The notes: generated by a model from the letters alone, not told the origin. A stretch of DNA of 64,000 nucleotides from Plasmodiophora brassicae (GCA_039704465.1 JASFAU010000018.1:62001-126000), one strand, 5' to 3'; numbered from the stretch's first letter, positions 32,889 through 44,543 are shown. Program-made: numbers and translations.

Positions 32889-34438
32889 ATGGCGCCGGTC
32901 GTGGTCCGCGTCGCGTGCCTGCTGGCGGTCGCTGCCGGTATGATCAATGACGTGCATATCGAGTTCGGCAAAGTCGACGTGTTCGAGATCGTGTGGAGCT
33001 TCGAGTTCGGCGAGGGCGGCAAGATGGACCTGTCCGGGCAGACGTGGATCCCGTCGCCGGCGCCCAACGCCACCGTCCAGATGATGGTCTGCTCGGCGAC
33101 CTCGCTCGTGCAGGTCCGCTCGATGAGGATCGAGGACGTCTGCGCCCCGCCCGTGTTCAACGCCGCCGCCTGCGTCTGGCAGGACGTCATGGCGTACGAG
33201 AGGAACCCAATCCAGATGTCCATCACGACGCCTACCAAGGTTCGTAGGGTGTCGTTGTCTCCGCGCTCCTCAGCAACACAGACACCTGACCTCGCTCCGG
33301 TGCGTCAGGATTGGTACTACCTGTTGCAATTGAATTGCGCGGGGCAGCCGTTCACGCTCGACGCCCACATCATGGCCAGCAACACGGGGCCGCTGTATTC
33401 CGGGTTCCTGTCGCTGTCCGAGGCGCCCTTCATTCCGCTGTCGATCGCGTCCGCCGTCGTCTGGACGGCGCTGGCGATGGCCCAGTTCCTGGCCTGGTTC
33501 CCCTACCGCCACTTCAATGTCCAAGTCCAGGCGCGGATCAACGCCGTCATGGCCCTGTTTATTGTATTTAACTCGCTGCAGGTCGGTGCGCCGTACCGGC
33601 CGCCCCGGTCGACTCGTGCCCCAGCGCTGAACCGTTCTGCTCCTAGATATATTATTGGAATTACTGTTCCGTCTATGGCGTCAAGCCCGCCTGGGCGCAA
33701 TGGTCGGCGTTCGCCGCGCTGCTGGTCCTGAAGGCGTCCCTGTTCGCGCTGCTGGTGGCCGTGTCCCGCGGGTGGTCCATCGTGAAGAAGACGCTCTCGA
33801 AGGACGACCAGCGCCAGGTCGGCACGCTGACGGTCGGCGTCCTGATTGCCGTGTCGTGCTACACCATCCTGGGCGGGATGGGGTTGTTCACCATGATCCT
33901 GATCTATGCGCTGGTCCTGAAGACCATGTTCAACGGCGTGGTCCACATCATGATCTCGATCGACTCGCAGATGCAGCTGGTGCGGTCGATGAGCATGGAG
34001 CCGCAGGCGTTCCCGCTGTTCGTCAAGCGGCGGCTGTACCACCAGTTCCAGCTCGTCTTCCTGTCGTACATCGCGATGAAGGTCGTGTTCATGCTGTGGA
34101 ACAACATCTTCCTGCAAGACCTGCCATGGGTGGCCGACCTGATCGACTCGTTCCTCGACGTCGTCTTTGTCGTCTCGTTCTGCGTCCTGTTCCGCATGCG
34201 CCCGTTCCACCCGGGGTTCGCGTTCACGCCGGTCCCCACCGAAGACGTCGAGCACGCCATGGGTGCCGCCGCGATCTGGACGCCAGGCATGCCGCTGCCG
34301 TTGCTGTCGTTCGAATACGCGACCTGGTTGCACCCGTACTCGGAGGCCCTCGTCCTGATCGACGGCCCGAACCGCATCGTCGACATTGGCCGGGAGGTCG
34401 TGGTCGACTCCCCTGCCGCGACCAAGACGACACGTTGA
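32889..34438 (+). CDS. GOST / lung-7TM family membrane protein
   Basis: Three exons, 32889-33239, 33309-33581 and 33647-34438, give 471 residues. A signal peptide (VVVRVACLLAVAAG) is followed by a luminal domain of about 150 residues with paired Cys. Seven hydrophobic helices follow from about residue 165 to 400. The family pattern is visible in WFPYRHFNVQVQARINAVMA, YYWNYC and ALLVAVSRGWSIVKKTLS, similar to GPR107/GPR108/TMEM87-type proteins with the Golgi-dynamics GOST fold. These proteins act in Golgi or endosomal trafficking; ligand unknown. The start is the ATG that opens the signal peptide. The cytoplasmic tail after the last helix is short and acidic. Confidence 0.8.
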
Positions 34439-34611
34439 CCTGTAGGGTGCCCCCGGTCCCCCCGCCGCCTGTACACATCATGTTCTACACAATAACGAAG
34501 AACGGGCTACTATTCCAGACAACAGGAAACGGGATGATGGACGACGGGTAGAGTAGCGTGTGTATGTTTGTGCCCCCCAGATGCGGGGACGCGGACGCGC
34601 CGAGTCGGGCC

Positions 34612-35226
34612 CTAACGGTACCGACGGAAGACGGTCGTGTTCCGGCGCTTCCAGTTGGCGTAGACCGACCCGCGGAGCTTGTCCGTCTTGCCCGACTTGT
34701 CCTGGATGCCGCGCGCCTTGCGCCCGGCCGACGTCAGGCCGCGCGCCTCGCGGTGCTTGTGCTTGGACGGCACGATCCACTGGATGCGCGGGTCCTTCCG
34801 GATGGCGGCGTGAGACGGGTCGACGCAGACGACCTCGTAGAACTTGAAGGTGGCGTCCTGGGCGACCCAGTACGAGTTCAGGACGCGCAGGTTGGTCGCG
34901 CGACGACCGACGCGCTGCTCGGCGATCGTTCGCAGGTTGCGCTGCGCCTTGAGCTGGTTGATACCCTGGTGCTTGGGCTTCCCGTAGACGATGCCCTTCG
35001 GGTTCGGGCGCTTACGCCCGCCGCGGCGCACGCGCATGCGGAACACGACGTAGCCCTGTTTGCATTTGTAGCCGACGCGGCGCGCCTTCTCGACACGGGA
35101 CGGGCGGCGGCAGCGAACCATGGCGGGCTGCTGGCGGTACTCCCAGCAGCGCAGACGCTGCAGGTAGCGCATGGCGTCGCATTGCTTGCGGCGCCACAGC
35201 TCCTCGACGTACTTGTAGGCGCCCAT
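34612..35226 (-). CDS. RPL15: 60S ribosomal protein L15 (eL15)
   Basis: An intronless frame of 204 residues, the exact length of human eL15. Conserved blocks run the whole length: [82 protein letters not shown] and a basic C terminus, with [12 protein letters not shown]. It is part of the large cytosolic ribosomal subunit. The start is fixed by the universally conserved MGAYKY. It is divergent from the LIMP-2-like gene across about 220 bp. Confidence 0.98.
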   Translation of the reverse strand: MGAYKYVEELWRRKQCDAMRYLQRLRCWEYRQQPAMVRCRRPSRVEKARRVGYKCKQGYVVFRMRVRRGGRKRPNPKGIVYGKPKHQGINQLKAQRNLRTIAEQRVGRRATNLRVLNSYWVAQDATFKFYEVVCVDPSHAAIRKDPRIQWIVPSKHKHREARGLTSAGRKARGIQDKSGKTDKLRGSVYANWKRRNTTVFRRYR

Positions 35227-35445
35227 GACTGCTGCTGATGTCTACAACTGGCGGTCGCTGCCGCGGGAAACGCCGTCCACGGAGTCCGTACGCGGCGATA
35301 TAGGGCGCCGTGCCCTAATATTATCGGGCCGATCACGCGACCGACGATCACGTGAGGCCCAGACGCTGCGTAACCCATCGTTCGTCCGCCTGGGACTGTA
35401 CATCGATCCAGCACGCAGGCAGCATAGTATTCGGCATTGCCCATC

Positions 35446-37198
35446 ATGGCAGCGGGGTCGTCGGCGTCCGCACCGCCTCCGCTGGGCGGCGCGAAACCAG
35501 GCGCCACACCGTTGCGCTGGCGCCCGTGCCGGGCCGCTGTCGGCATCGTCCTCAACGCGATCGCCCTGGTCCTGTTCATCTTGGCCATGCTGGACTTCCC
35601 GCTGCTGCTCATCAAGAAGGCGGTCCTGCCGACGCTGGTCATCGCCAACACGCCGACCGGCATCGCCGGGCTCGCGACGCCCGCCCCGCAATCGGCGACC
35701 TGGTACGTCTGGAACTACACGTCGTTCGGCCCGGATGCGACCACGATCCAGCAGATCCCGTACCAGGTGACGATGAACCAGTACCGGTACAACATATCGT
35801 TCCGCGACGGCGACACGCTGGTACGGTACTGGACCCGTAACGTGTACCATGTCGCGCCCGGCAGCGCAGCGCAGTTCGCCAACGACGTCATCGTCCAGCC
35901 ATCGTTCCTGCACTTCACGATGCTCTCCATGCAGCGTACGCAGCTGATCCCGGTGGCCCTGTCCCACATCGCCAACGGCACCGCCGGGTACCCGCCCTTG
36001 TCGACACTGACCACCCAGCTCAACATCGACGCGTCCAAGCACTCGGCGTTCCTGTCCACGTTCCAGGACCACAACCTGCTGCTCTCCTATATACGGGGCG
36101 AGGCGCGCACCGATGCCACCTACCAGGGCGCGTCGTACACCGGTGCCGGCGTCTCGTCCGACAACCACGTCGCCGTCATGTCGTTCCTGAACGAATGCGC
36201 CCGCATCGCCATGGGCTCGCCGCCCGGGTCCTCGACCGTGACGACGACGCCGGCGTCCCTGTTCCACCTGTTCTTCGCGAACCAGACGTCGGAGGCGGCG
36301 GCGTACAAGGAGAACCAGTACACGGAGAAGTTCACGGGCGCCGACAGCATCCTGAACCTGAACCGGTACAACCTGTACGAAGGCAGCCCGGTCGTGACCG
36401 ACCACCAGTGGGCGTCCCCCGAGGTCATCCAGGGGGCGCGCGACTTCGCCGCCGACCCGTTCCGCCCCAAGACGAACCTGCGCCTGCGCGTCTTCGACGC
36501 CACCATCTCCCGGGTCGACACCTGGGTCGACACGACGCCGACGACGCTGGCGGCGCTGCCCCTGAACCGGTACGGGTCTCGTCATGAGCCGCCGCGCCCT
36601 CCCAGTGTCGACGTGCCGACGAGCGGGCTGACTCGCTGGTGGTCGGGACAGGTACAAGCGCGACCCGAGCACGTACGCGAACGCGCTCGCCAACCCGGGC
36701 AACGCCAAGTACCTGATGTACGGTCCGCGTGGTATATTCAATGGGAACCCGCAGGAGACGGGCGCGCCCGTGCACCTGTCGATGCCGCACTTCCTCGACG
36801 GGGACGCATCGCTGTCCAGCGGCCTGGCCGGCCTGGCGCCCGTCGCCGACCTGCACGAATCTAGGGTCGACATCGAGCCCAACACGGGCCTGGCGTTCCG
36901 CGGGGCGGTCCGCTTCCAGGTCAACGTCAAGGTGGAGGCGGGACAGGCCGCCGGGTCGACGCTGGTGCGCGGGGCGGCCCCGGCGGCGTACCTGCCGCTC
37001 TGGTGGATCGACTTCTCGAACGCGGCCAGCGATGCGGTCGCCAACCAGGTCGCCGCACAGCTCGTCGGCGCTGTCAACGCCTGCACGTCCCTGCGCCTGA
37101 TCGAATCCGTGCTGGCCCTGTTCCTCGTCATGATCGGGACGACCATGTTCAAGAACCACTACCAGACGCTGCTGGCGCCGGGCAGCAGCAAGAAGTGA
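35446..37198 (+). CDS. CD36/LIMP-2 family scavenger-receptor-type membrane protein
   Basis: Two exons, 35446-36569 and 36652-37198, give 556 residues. The topology is that of the CD36 family: a short cytoplasmic N terminus, a membrane helix (GIVLNAIALVLFILAMLDFP), a large luminal/extracellular loop with many N-glycosylation sequons, and a second helix near the C terminus (LIESVLALFLVMIGTTMF) with a short tail. The diagnostic block is GAPVHLSMPHFLDGD followed by DIEPNTGLAFRGAVRFQVN. Members transport or bind lipids at the cell surface or lysosome (LIMP-2). A role beside NPC1 in lysosomal lipid handling is an inference. The intron lies before the conserved pre-helical module. Confidence 0.9.
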
Positions 37199-37583
37199 CC
37201 GTCGCGTCGCACCCGGGGGCCGCCCCCACACTCATTCGCATACGCGCACGCTCTCCCGTGTTGTTGTCCACGAACAATAAACAACGTTCGTTTGACACCC
37301 TGGTTCGCCCAGCTGGCGCGTCGCGTGCGCTCGACGCCCGCCTTGTGGAATCTAGGAGACAGGCGCGTGGCATCCCCCCAGCGACGATGCAGATTCGCGA
37401 CGTCGCCAGCGCGCGCTTGCACCGCAGGCACGAGCCACCGCGATGGATCTGTGCCTCGACGACACCACGATCTGCTGGGGCACGCGCCCTGGAACGCAGG
37501 CCTGGCTCTGTGCACACGCGGATCGCCGGGCTTGTCATTCTGCATTCGCGCGACCGATCGTAACGTCGACCTAAAGAGCGGTG
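37199..37583. other. spacer before the LRR gene
   Basis: 385 bp without a supported gene. It probably holds the LIMP-2-like 3' end and the LRR promoter. AATAAA at about 37274 could be the polyadenylation signal of the upstream gene. Confidence 0.5.
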
Positions 37584-40500
37584 ATGATGCGTATGATCCG
37601 TGCGAACACGCCAGCTGGTGCGCTGTGTATCGTCGTTGCGGCGCCTGCCCTGCTGCTTGGCTCGGCGCTGGCCTCCGTCTGCACCTGGTACGGGCGCGGT
37701 TGTGGCGACAGCATTGACGTGTAAGGCGCACCGGCTGCCGTCGACCGTTCGCCGCTCGTGCATTCACCTAACGGCACGCCTTGCAACAGACAACTACGGG
37801 ACCATGGGCTGACCGGGCGGATCGACTCCACCTGGTTCTGCACGCTGCCGAACGCCCACAGTATTGAGAACATGTACCGGCGCCCGTGTCGCGTGCTCAT
37901 CGGATGGCAAACGTTTCGCTGACCCTGGGACGTACGTAGCTGCCTGTCGGAGAACGGCATCACGAGCGTCACCGTCGACGCGTTCGCGTGCCTGACGTCG
38001 CTACACGAGCTGTAAGGCCTGGCTGGCGGCAGTATATGCAGTGGGCGCAGGGGACTGATCACCTGTCCTGGTCAGCCGCCTGGACTGCAACAAGGTCACC
38101 GCGATCGACGGCCACATGTTCGACAAGTTGACGTCGTTGACGTACCTGTACGTCCCCGGAACGCCGGTCGACGCGCCCAGGCCGACCTCTGACGTCGCGG
38201 GCATGCCACGCAAACAGGAACATTCAGACGAACCCGTGTACGACGATCGACAAGGACGCGTTCCTGCACCTGACACAGCTGAAGACGCTGCTCATGAACG
38301 ACACGCCGCTGCGGACGATCCCGCCGACCCTGTTCCACAGTCTCACACGTCTCGAATACCTGTACGTACACGTGAGCGGCTGAGGCCGGGCTTGACGGCC
38401 GGCCGCTGATCATGACTGATGTCGTGCGCCCTGACTGTAGCGAGATGCACGGCATGCCAAACCTGGGCGACCTGGACGATGCACTGTTCGCGCACCTGAC
38501 GTCGTACTGCCCCGATAAGGACCTGTAAGCGAGCCCAACGCCCTCGCCGGCCGGTGTCATGCCAAACGTACGCCAACGTCGCATGCCTGCATGTACGTAG
38601 GGACCTGGACACGGGCATGCACAAGCTGAGCCGTTGCCCCCGGCCGCCACCAATCACGTTCAGGACGGGTTCCTATCATACGGGAGGGCGGCCGTTATGC
38701 GGTCCTGGAGATCAAGGAACGTCGAGTGGTGGCGGCGACAGCCGGCGAGACGGATCGGGCCACGAGACCGGCACGACGTCATCCGGTCATTCGTCGGGCA
38801 CTCGAATCAGCGACGAGTCGACCAGCGGGGGAACCGATGATGGTGAATCGTGGTCGAGTCGGAAAGGGGACGAATCGACGAGCAGTGATCATCAGGGGAC
38901 GGGTGACGAATCGTCGCGCAGCGGTGACGGTTCGGATTATACGGGTCGTGAACATCACCCAGGTCCCGGTCCAAGGCCGGCACCCACGCCGCAGCAGGGT
39001 CACGCGCCGACCCCACATCATGCGCCGACTCCCCATCCGACCAAGGCGCCGACCCCCCATGCGACCAAGGCGCCACCTACCTATGCGACCAAGGCGCCGA
39101 CTCCCCATGCGACGAAGGCACCACCTACCTATGCGACCAAGGCGCCGACTCCCCATGCGACCAAGGCGCCGACTCCCCATGCGACCAAGGCGCCGCCTAC
39201 GTATGCGACCAAGGCCCCGACTCCAGCACATGAAACAAAAGCGCCGACTCCCTATGCGACCAAGGCGCCGCCTACGTATGCGACCAAGGCGCCGACTCCC
39301 CATGCGACGAAAACGCCGACTCCCCATCCGACCAAGGCGCCGACCCCCCATGCGACCAATGCGCCACCTACCTATGCGACCAAGGCGCCGACTCCCCATG
39401 CGACCAAATCGCCGACTCCTCATGCGACCAAGGCGCCGACTCCCCATGCGACCAAAGCGCCGACTCCCCATGCGACGAAGGCGCCGCCTACGTATGCGAC
39501 CAAGGCCCCGACTCCAGCACATGAAACAAAAGCGCCGACTCCCCATGCGACCAAGGCGCCGCCTACGTATGCGACCAAGGCGCCGACTCCTCATGCGACG
39601 AAAACTCCGACTCCCCATGCGACCAAGGCGCCGACTCCCCATGCGACCAAGGCGCCGCCTACCTATGCGACCAAGGCGCCGACTCCCCATGCGACCAAGG
39701 CGCCGACTCCCCATGCGACGAAGGCGCTACCTACCTATGCGACCAAGGCCCCGACTCCAGCACATGAAACAAAAGCGCCGTCTCCCCATGCGACCATGGC
39801 GCCGCCTACGTATGCGACGAGGGCGCCGACTCCAGCACGTGAATCAAAAGCTCCGACTCCCCAATATGGGACGCCAGTCCCCACACCAGGTCAGACGTAT
39901 CCTTCGAGTGACCATCCGACTACACCTGCACCTATAAGTAGCCCGCAGCCATCGCCGGCGCCCCCGACGCAGACAACGCTCGCGCCGACTACAATGGAAG
40001 CGACGCCCGCACCGGCAACTCCTTCTCTGCCAGCCACGACGCCTGCGGCATATTCGCCAGCCGTGTCCACGACGTCGGCAGCGCCGGCCACACCAGCGAC
40101 GGCTCCAATGACATCGACTGCGCCGGCGAGGTCGTCCGCGCCCGCTACGTTGACCATTGCAGCGACGTCCCGCGCTGCTCCAATGACGTCGACTTCCCCA
40201 ACGGCATCTCCTACTGCGACAACGCCTGCTGTTCCAGCACCACCGTCTGCTACTTCAACAGCCTCTGTTGCCCCTGAGACATCCGCTGTTCCATCAACAA
40301 CTGCTGTCCCAGCAACAAGTGCCGCTCGAACATCTTTTGCTCCAGCTTCCTCACCAACAGGGTCTACTCCGCCAGCAAGGTCTACGTCAGAGGCTCCTTG
40401 TACACCGACCTCTGCTGTACCAACTACTACATCCTCTGCCCCAGTGACCAATGCTCCAGGGACGTCTGCCGCCCCCGCGACAGCAGCAACTTCGGCGCCA

Positions 40501-40857
40501 AAGTCGTCGGATGCTCCAGGCCCATTGCCTCCAGCTGGCACGTCTGCGACTCCCCGCAGGCCCCGAACGCAATGCCGGCATGGGTGGTGCCGCCCGGACT
40601 CATCAGACGGCGCACCGGGGTCATCCGCGACAGAGTTCAGCTCGTCGTCCACGTCGTCGTCGGCGGATCAGACCACAGAGACGGAAACCCTGGAGTGCAA
40701 CTGCAAACCTCACCACGCGAGCGACGTCGATGGATCGCCGGAACGCAAACCGCATCGCAAGCACGACTGCAGGTCGGATAGCGCCGAGGAGTCCCGTGAC
40801 GGCTCCCGACTGTTAACGTTGCACTGGCGGCGCTTGCTTTTCAACACTCACACCTGA
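37584..40857 (+). CDS. secreted LRR protein with Pro/Thr repeat stalk
   Basis: Seven exons, 37584-37720, 37790-37873, 37940-38011, 38076-38147, 38218-38361, 38441-38524 and 38601-40857, join to 949 in-frame residues. A signal peptide (ALCIVVAAPALLLGSALA) is followed by a short Cys-containing cap and about five leucine-rich repeats of about 24 residues (for example ITSVTVDAFACLTSLHEL, VTAIDGHMFDKLTSL). Exons 3 and 4 each hold one repeat (72 nt) and exon 5 two (144 nt); all six introns are phase 2. After the LRRs come a Ser/Gly/Asp-rich segment, a stalk of 8-9-residue units (APTPHATK, APPTYATK, APTPAHETK), and a Ser/Thr/Ala/Pro-rich region that should be heavily O-glycosylated. The C terminus is basic, with no clear membrane helix or GPI signal. 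Likely a cell-surface or matrix adhesin. Confidence 0.8.
39020..39870 (+). repeat. 24-27-bp tandem repeats encoding the PT stalk
   Basis: About 30 imperfect units of the pattern gcgccgactccccatgcgac. Higher-order units are visible: the variant encoding APPTYATKAPTPAHETK recurs near 39196, 39484 and 39730, spacings of about 288 and 246 bp. The array is expected to vary in length between strains. Confidence 0.9.
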
Positions 40858-41136
40858 ACCGGCCCTGCTGCCACTGTAATGATAAACTCTCCATTGTTTG
40901 CATCTCGGTTGTTGTCGGCGTGCAGCTCGGTTCATGTGTCGGCGTGCAGCTCACCCCAATCGGCGTGCTACCCGCCCATGTCTGGGTGCTGCTTGTGATG
41001 ACCGAACAAGATGTGTCAACCTCACTGATTGACCGACTGAGCTTGAGTTTTGTAGTGCGCTACGGATCGGAAGTGGTTCTCGACCTTAGCATTACTACGA
41101 GACTTCTACCCACGTTGCACATAAGCCACTATCGGC
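40858..41136. other. spacer/leader before retroelement derivative 1
   Basis: 279 bp between the LRR gene and the first gag-like start. It may include the left end or leader of the element. No LTR could be assigned. Confidence 0.4.
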
Positions 41137-42069
41137 ATGGCGGTCAACACACCAGTGCGCGACGCGTTCATGCTACCGAGCACGAAGAAGCTCGATGCGC
41201 CGTCGATCCAGCGGCTGCAGGAACAGTACGACAAGTACTGTGCGGTCGTTACCGATCGGGAACGGCAGCGTCCTGCGAGCCAGAGGGTCAAGCCGCAGTC
41301 GGTCGTCCACTGCTTCACGGCCGCGCAATTGAAGCTGATCGCGTTGGACGAACTAGAGCTGGCCTCCGTAGACGATCTGACGGAGACCACTCTGAAGCAG
41401 TGGATGGTCGACACGATCAACGACTTGCGGAACGGCCATGGACTGCAACTTCAGTCTTCATCTGCGTCTTCAATGGGGCTAATCGATCTGGGTTGGAACA
41501 CCGTGCATTCCCAAGCATTTGAGGATCTACGTTTCGCCCTGATCAATCATGTTCAGCTAGCCTATCCCAAACCTGATTACCAGACTTGCCTCTTCACGGA
41601 CGCCAGCGAGGTGGCATGGTCAGCGGTCATCACGCAGATTCCACGTGACGATATCGCGCTCCCAGTTCATGAGCAGCGGCACGAGCCTCTTGCATTCTAT
41701 GGCAAGCGGTTCTCCGGTTCCGAGTTGAGATGGCCAATCGTCGAGAAGGAGGCGGCCGCTATCATCTATGCCACTGAGCGCGGTGACTTTCTCCTCCAGA
41801 CATCCCGACCATTCCTTACCTACTGCGACCACCGCAACCTGACGTACATCTTCAATCCTGACTCGGAAGTGAAGAAACATACCGCTCAGAAGCTGCAACG
41901 ATGGGCGCTACATCTTCAAGGCTTCGATTACGAGATCAGGGAGATCTCTGGTGTTGATAACGTCTGGGCAGACCTTCTGACGAGATGGGGGTCTGGACGT
42001 ATCGCGCTGAAGTGTCGGACAACGCGTCTGAGTCGCCAAGACGACTCGACCCACTCAAAACCGAGTTGA
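41137..42069 (+). pseudogene. gag-RNase H deletion derivative of a Ty3-type retroelement
   Basis: One open frame of 310 residues. The first 100 or so match the N-terminal Gag of the neighbouring element (KLDAPSIQRLQEQYDKYCAV against KLDSTSILKLKEQYDRYCAV). From about residue 105 it jumps to the end of the reverse transcriptase and RNase H region (CLFTDASEVAWSAVITQIP, HEPLAFYGKRFSG, WPIVEKEAAA, YCDHRNLTYIF), ending just after the RNase H connection. About 2.4 kb encoding the rest of Gag, protease and most of the reverse transcriptase is missing, but the frame stays open. It may be a selectively neutral remnant. Confidence 0.8.
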
Positions 42070-42535
42070 AATGAGAATGAATCGTTTATCGATTGCTGGA
42101 GGGCTGACGCCCATGCACTCGTGCAGCTTCGGAACCTTCCGAGGAACACAACCTTTACGCAACCTTAGTTTAGTTTAATTTAGTTTATTTGTGTTTCGCG
42201 CTTTTCAGGCAGGCGCCTCGGTCTCGATCGGGTCCGAGGACCGTAGGATCGCTTCCAGAACGGCAGCATCCCGGCCTGGCAGTGCCGGCCTGTCACCTTT
42301 GTGCTGGGATCTCGCAGGTTGGCGACTCCGGTGCGAGTCTGAGGGCTCAATGAGCACCCCACAGGTTCGTAGACTTTGATCTCCCTCACTGTGGTTGATC
42401 TGGCTACACTACTGACGACATCCACCCCCACGTGGGAGGTGGTCACCTGTCTTACAGGCGCCCCTTCGCCTTCCAACCTGCTCAAGTGATCCCCTAAGAA
42501 AACTCCTAAACGACACTTACTGGGCTGTCGGGCAC
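42070..42535. other. noncoding tract between retroelements
   Basis: 466 bp with no coding signal. It has a T-rich ttagtttagttt stretch near 42165 and a block of about 54 bp (42410-42463) also present at 50094-50148. Confidence 0.5.
42410..42463. repeat. dispersed repeat with near-perfect palindrome, copy 1
   Basis: About 54 bp shared in direct orientation with 50094-50148, starting actgacgacatccaccc. It contains a 21-bp near-palindrome centred on CACGTG (42422-42442). The neighbouring elements lie in opposite orientation, so the block is not simply part of their coding units. Confidence 0.7.
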
Positions 42536-42723
42536 TGTAGAGCGGGGCTCTATATTTAGCGTCTCGTGCCCGACCTCAAGATGCTGCTGTCCTGAGGAGG
42601 GGGTCCTGCTGTCCTGAGGAAAGGGGGCCTGCACGGATTTAGCTCCACTGTGATGGCATGGTCGACGCCGTGGATGGGATGGATGATAAAGCTCATTGGG
42701 ATATTGGCTCGAGATAGACTACA
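42536..42723 (+). repeat. 5' LTR of element 2
   Basis: 188 bp, TG...CA ends, with an internal tatattta-like stretch that could serve as promoter. It matches 47680-47867 with about two mismatches near the right end. Confidence 0.9.
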
Positions 42724-42787
42724 GTGTGCACTCTGTCTGATCCCACACGTCTGACTTCGTCCCGCACCACGTTCGAGACGCTGCGCC

Positions 42788-44170
42788 ATGGCATCGGAGA
42801 CGACGTCCAGCACGGACGAGCATATTGGTGTCAAGGACGCGGATGTCAGCATCCTGCCACGGGTCGCGAAGTTGGACTCCACATCCATCTTGAAGTTGAA
42901 AGAGCAGTACGATCGATATTGTGCAGTGGTGATCGACCGTGAGGGCAACCGTCCGGAAGCCGCGAGGATCAAGCCTCAAGCGATACGATTCTGCTTTACC
43001 ACGCCGCAGCTGACCTGCATCGCGTTGAATCACCTATTCCTGAACAATGTCGACCTGCTGACAGATGACGACCTGGAAGGATGGATCGAAGCGCAGATCA
43101 AAAAGCTTCCAGCGAGTCATGGCCTGATGACCCAAGACATTGAGGCCAAAATCGCGAGTGAGCTGTCGATGGACACCAGCCTCCCGACTCTGAGGGATCA
43201 AGTGCAGTCGATCCTGGATCGCATGACTGAAATCCAGTGGAGACGAGGCTGGCAGCACTTGCGCGAAACGGTCGGTGGGCGTAGAGCCCTTGGCCGTTTG
43301 TTGGTTGATACGTTGCAACCGTGGAGGCTACGTGACTTCACAAGGCAATGGGTCAAGGAGGACAAGTCCAAGCGCGAAGGGGACTTGAAGGCGATTATGA
43401 AGCAGGTGCAGGAGTGGATCATGCACAAGGTCGCTGTCAACGGTTCAGCCCAGATTGGTGGCGTATCCAAGAAGACCTGCGCCGAGCTTCGTCTGAACGA
43501 CCGCAGCCACAAGTATCAGGTGGCGATCACGTCGGGGGGATGACGCGTTCGGGAACATCGTCGTCCTCCTCTGAATCGGCCGACCCGTCCGAAGCCCGCT
43601 CACCTGCGTGAGCAGCAGACACCTGCTACGAAGGTCAAGTCGCCTGGAGAACCAACGGTACAGTTCATACCCCCTAGCGTGTCGACGGCCGAGAATGAGA
43701 CAGCGTCGAGCACGAAGCGGACACGCGACACTGCAGCTGAACGTAAAGGCGCCAAGATCACGTGTTGGAACTGTGCGGGGCCGCACAGTTTAAAGGAGTG
43801 TCCGACGAAGCCGTCCAAGGAGAAGTGCTATGAGCTTGTTCGCGCCAACCATCGCCCGATAAAGATCCAGAAGACTAACGGGTACGCTGAGACTGTCGAT
43901 GATCTACAACGCGTAGTGCTGGAAGGCATACGTGTTCCGTACGAGTTGGATTCCGGCTGCCGCGGAGGCAACATCATGCCTGGCCCTATCGCTGTCCAGT
44001 TGAAAGAAGCCACGTTCCGCGACGTTCAACAACGAGACGTCACCTCAGCAGAAGGCAAAGTTATCGGAACCATAACGCGCACGGTGCAAGTTCCAATCAC
44101 GATCCTAGAGACCGAAGTTGGCAATTTGACGCTGTATCATGTGACCTACTGTTCGGTGACAATCTACTAA
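42788..44170 (+). pseudogene. Gag-protease region of element 2
   Basis: One frame runs from the ATG at 42788 to TAA at 44168-44170, broken by a single in-frame TGA at 43541-43543. The Gag part is helical and charged. A zinc-knuckle-like motif CWNCAGPHSLKEC lies at about 43770; its Cys-His spacing is one residue shorter than the usual CX2CX4HX4C. A retropepsin-like YELDSGCRGGNIM follows at about 43940. After about 44150 the related element 3 shows that coding continues in another frame, so there is also a small deletion. Confidence 0.75.
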
Positions 44171-44509
44171 CGCCTCTCGGCATCAATCCGCGTCAGCAAC
44201 TCGAGAACATCATCGCGTCAGGATGCACCGAGATGGATACGCTCTCAGGATGTGCCGCAGTCGATGTCGATTGTATCGAGACCGTGAGGCGAATTGCCGC
44301 GAGAATGGCAACGTTGCGAGGAGATCACTACCCAGTACCAGAGTCGGACTCTATGAAACCATCGTCAAGTGAAGTTGACTTGGGACCGATCAATGCTCAC
44401 GAGAACGAAGCTTCTTGTAACCGGATGGTACACCAAGCACGTCTCAATGGCATGTCTCGTCAAGGAGTTGCTAAGCTACGATTGATCTTGCGACGACATC
44501 TGAACGAAT

Positions 44510-44543
44510 TGTAGACCGGACCGCCCACTCGGTCCGGTCTACA
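44510..44543. mobile_element. 34-bp palindromic insertion with 4-bp target duplication
   Basis: Perfect 14-bp inverted arms, TGTAGACCGGACCG and CGGTCCGGTCTACA, enclose a 6-bp spacer (CCCACT). It is flanked by GAAT on both sides (44506-44509 and 44544-44547). Removing the insertion and one GAAT restores a frame that matches element 3 across the site, so this is an insertion into the pol frame. Confidence 0.85.

Noticed and set aside
38500..38600. Ending the LRR gene at the in-frame TAA after the codons for DKDL
   Set aside because: The TAA is part of a gtaagc donor; splicing to 38601 keeps the frame into the stalk-encoding exon, and the total is an exact multiple of three.
38779..39714. A 311-codon minus-strand Arg/Gly-rich frame over the PT repeats
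   Set aside because: It is the reverse reading of the stalk repeat and has no independent support.
39020..39870. CRISPR-like array, because of short regular repeats
   Set aside because: The units are contiguous, coding and without unique spacers; this is a protein repeat in a eukaryote.
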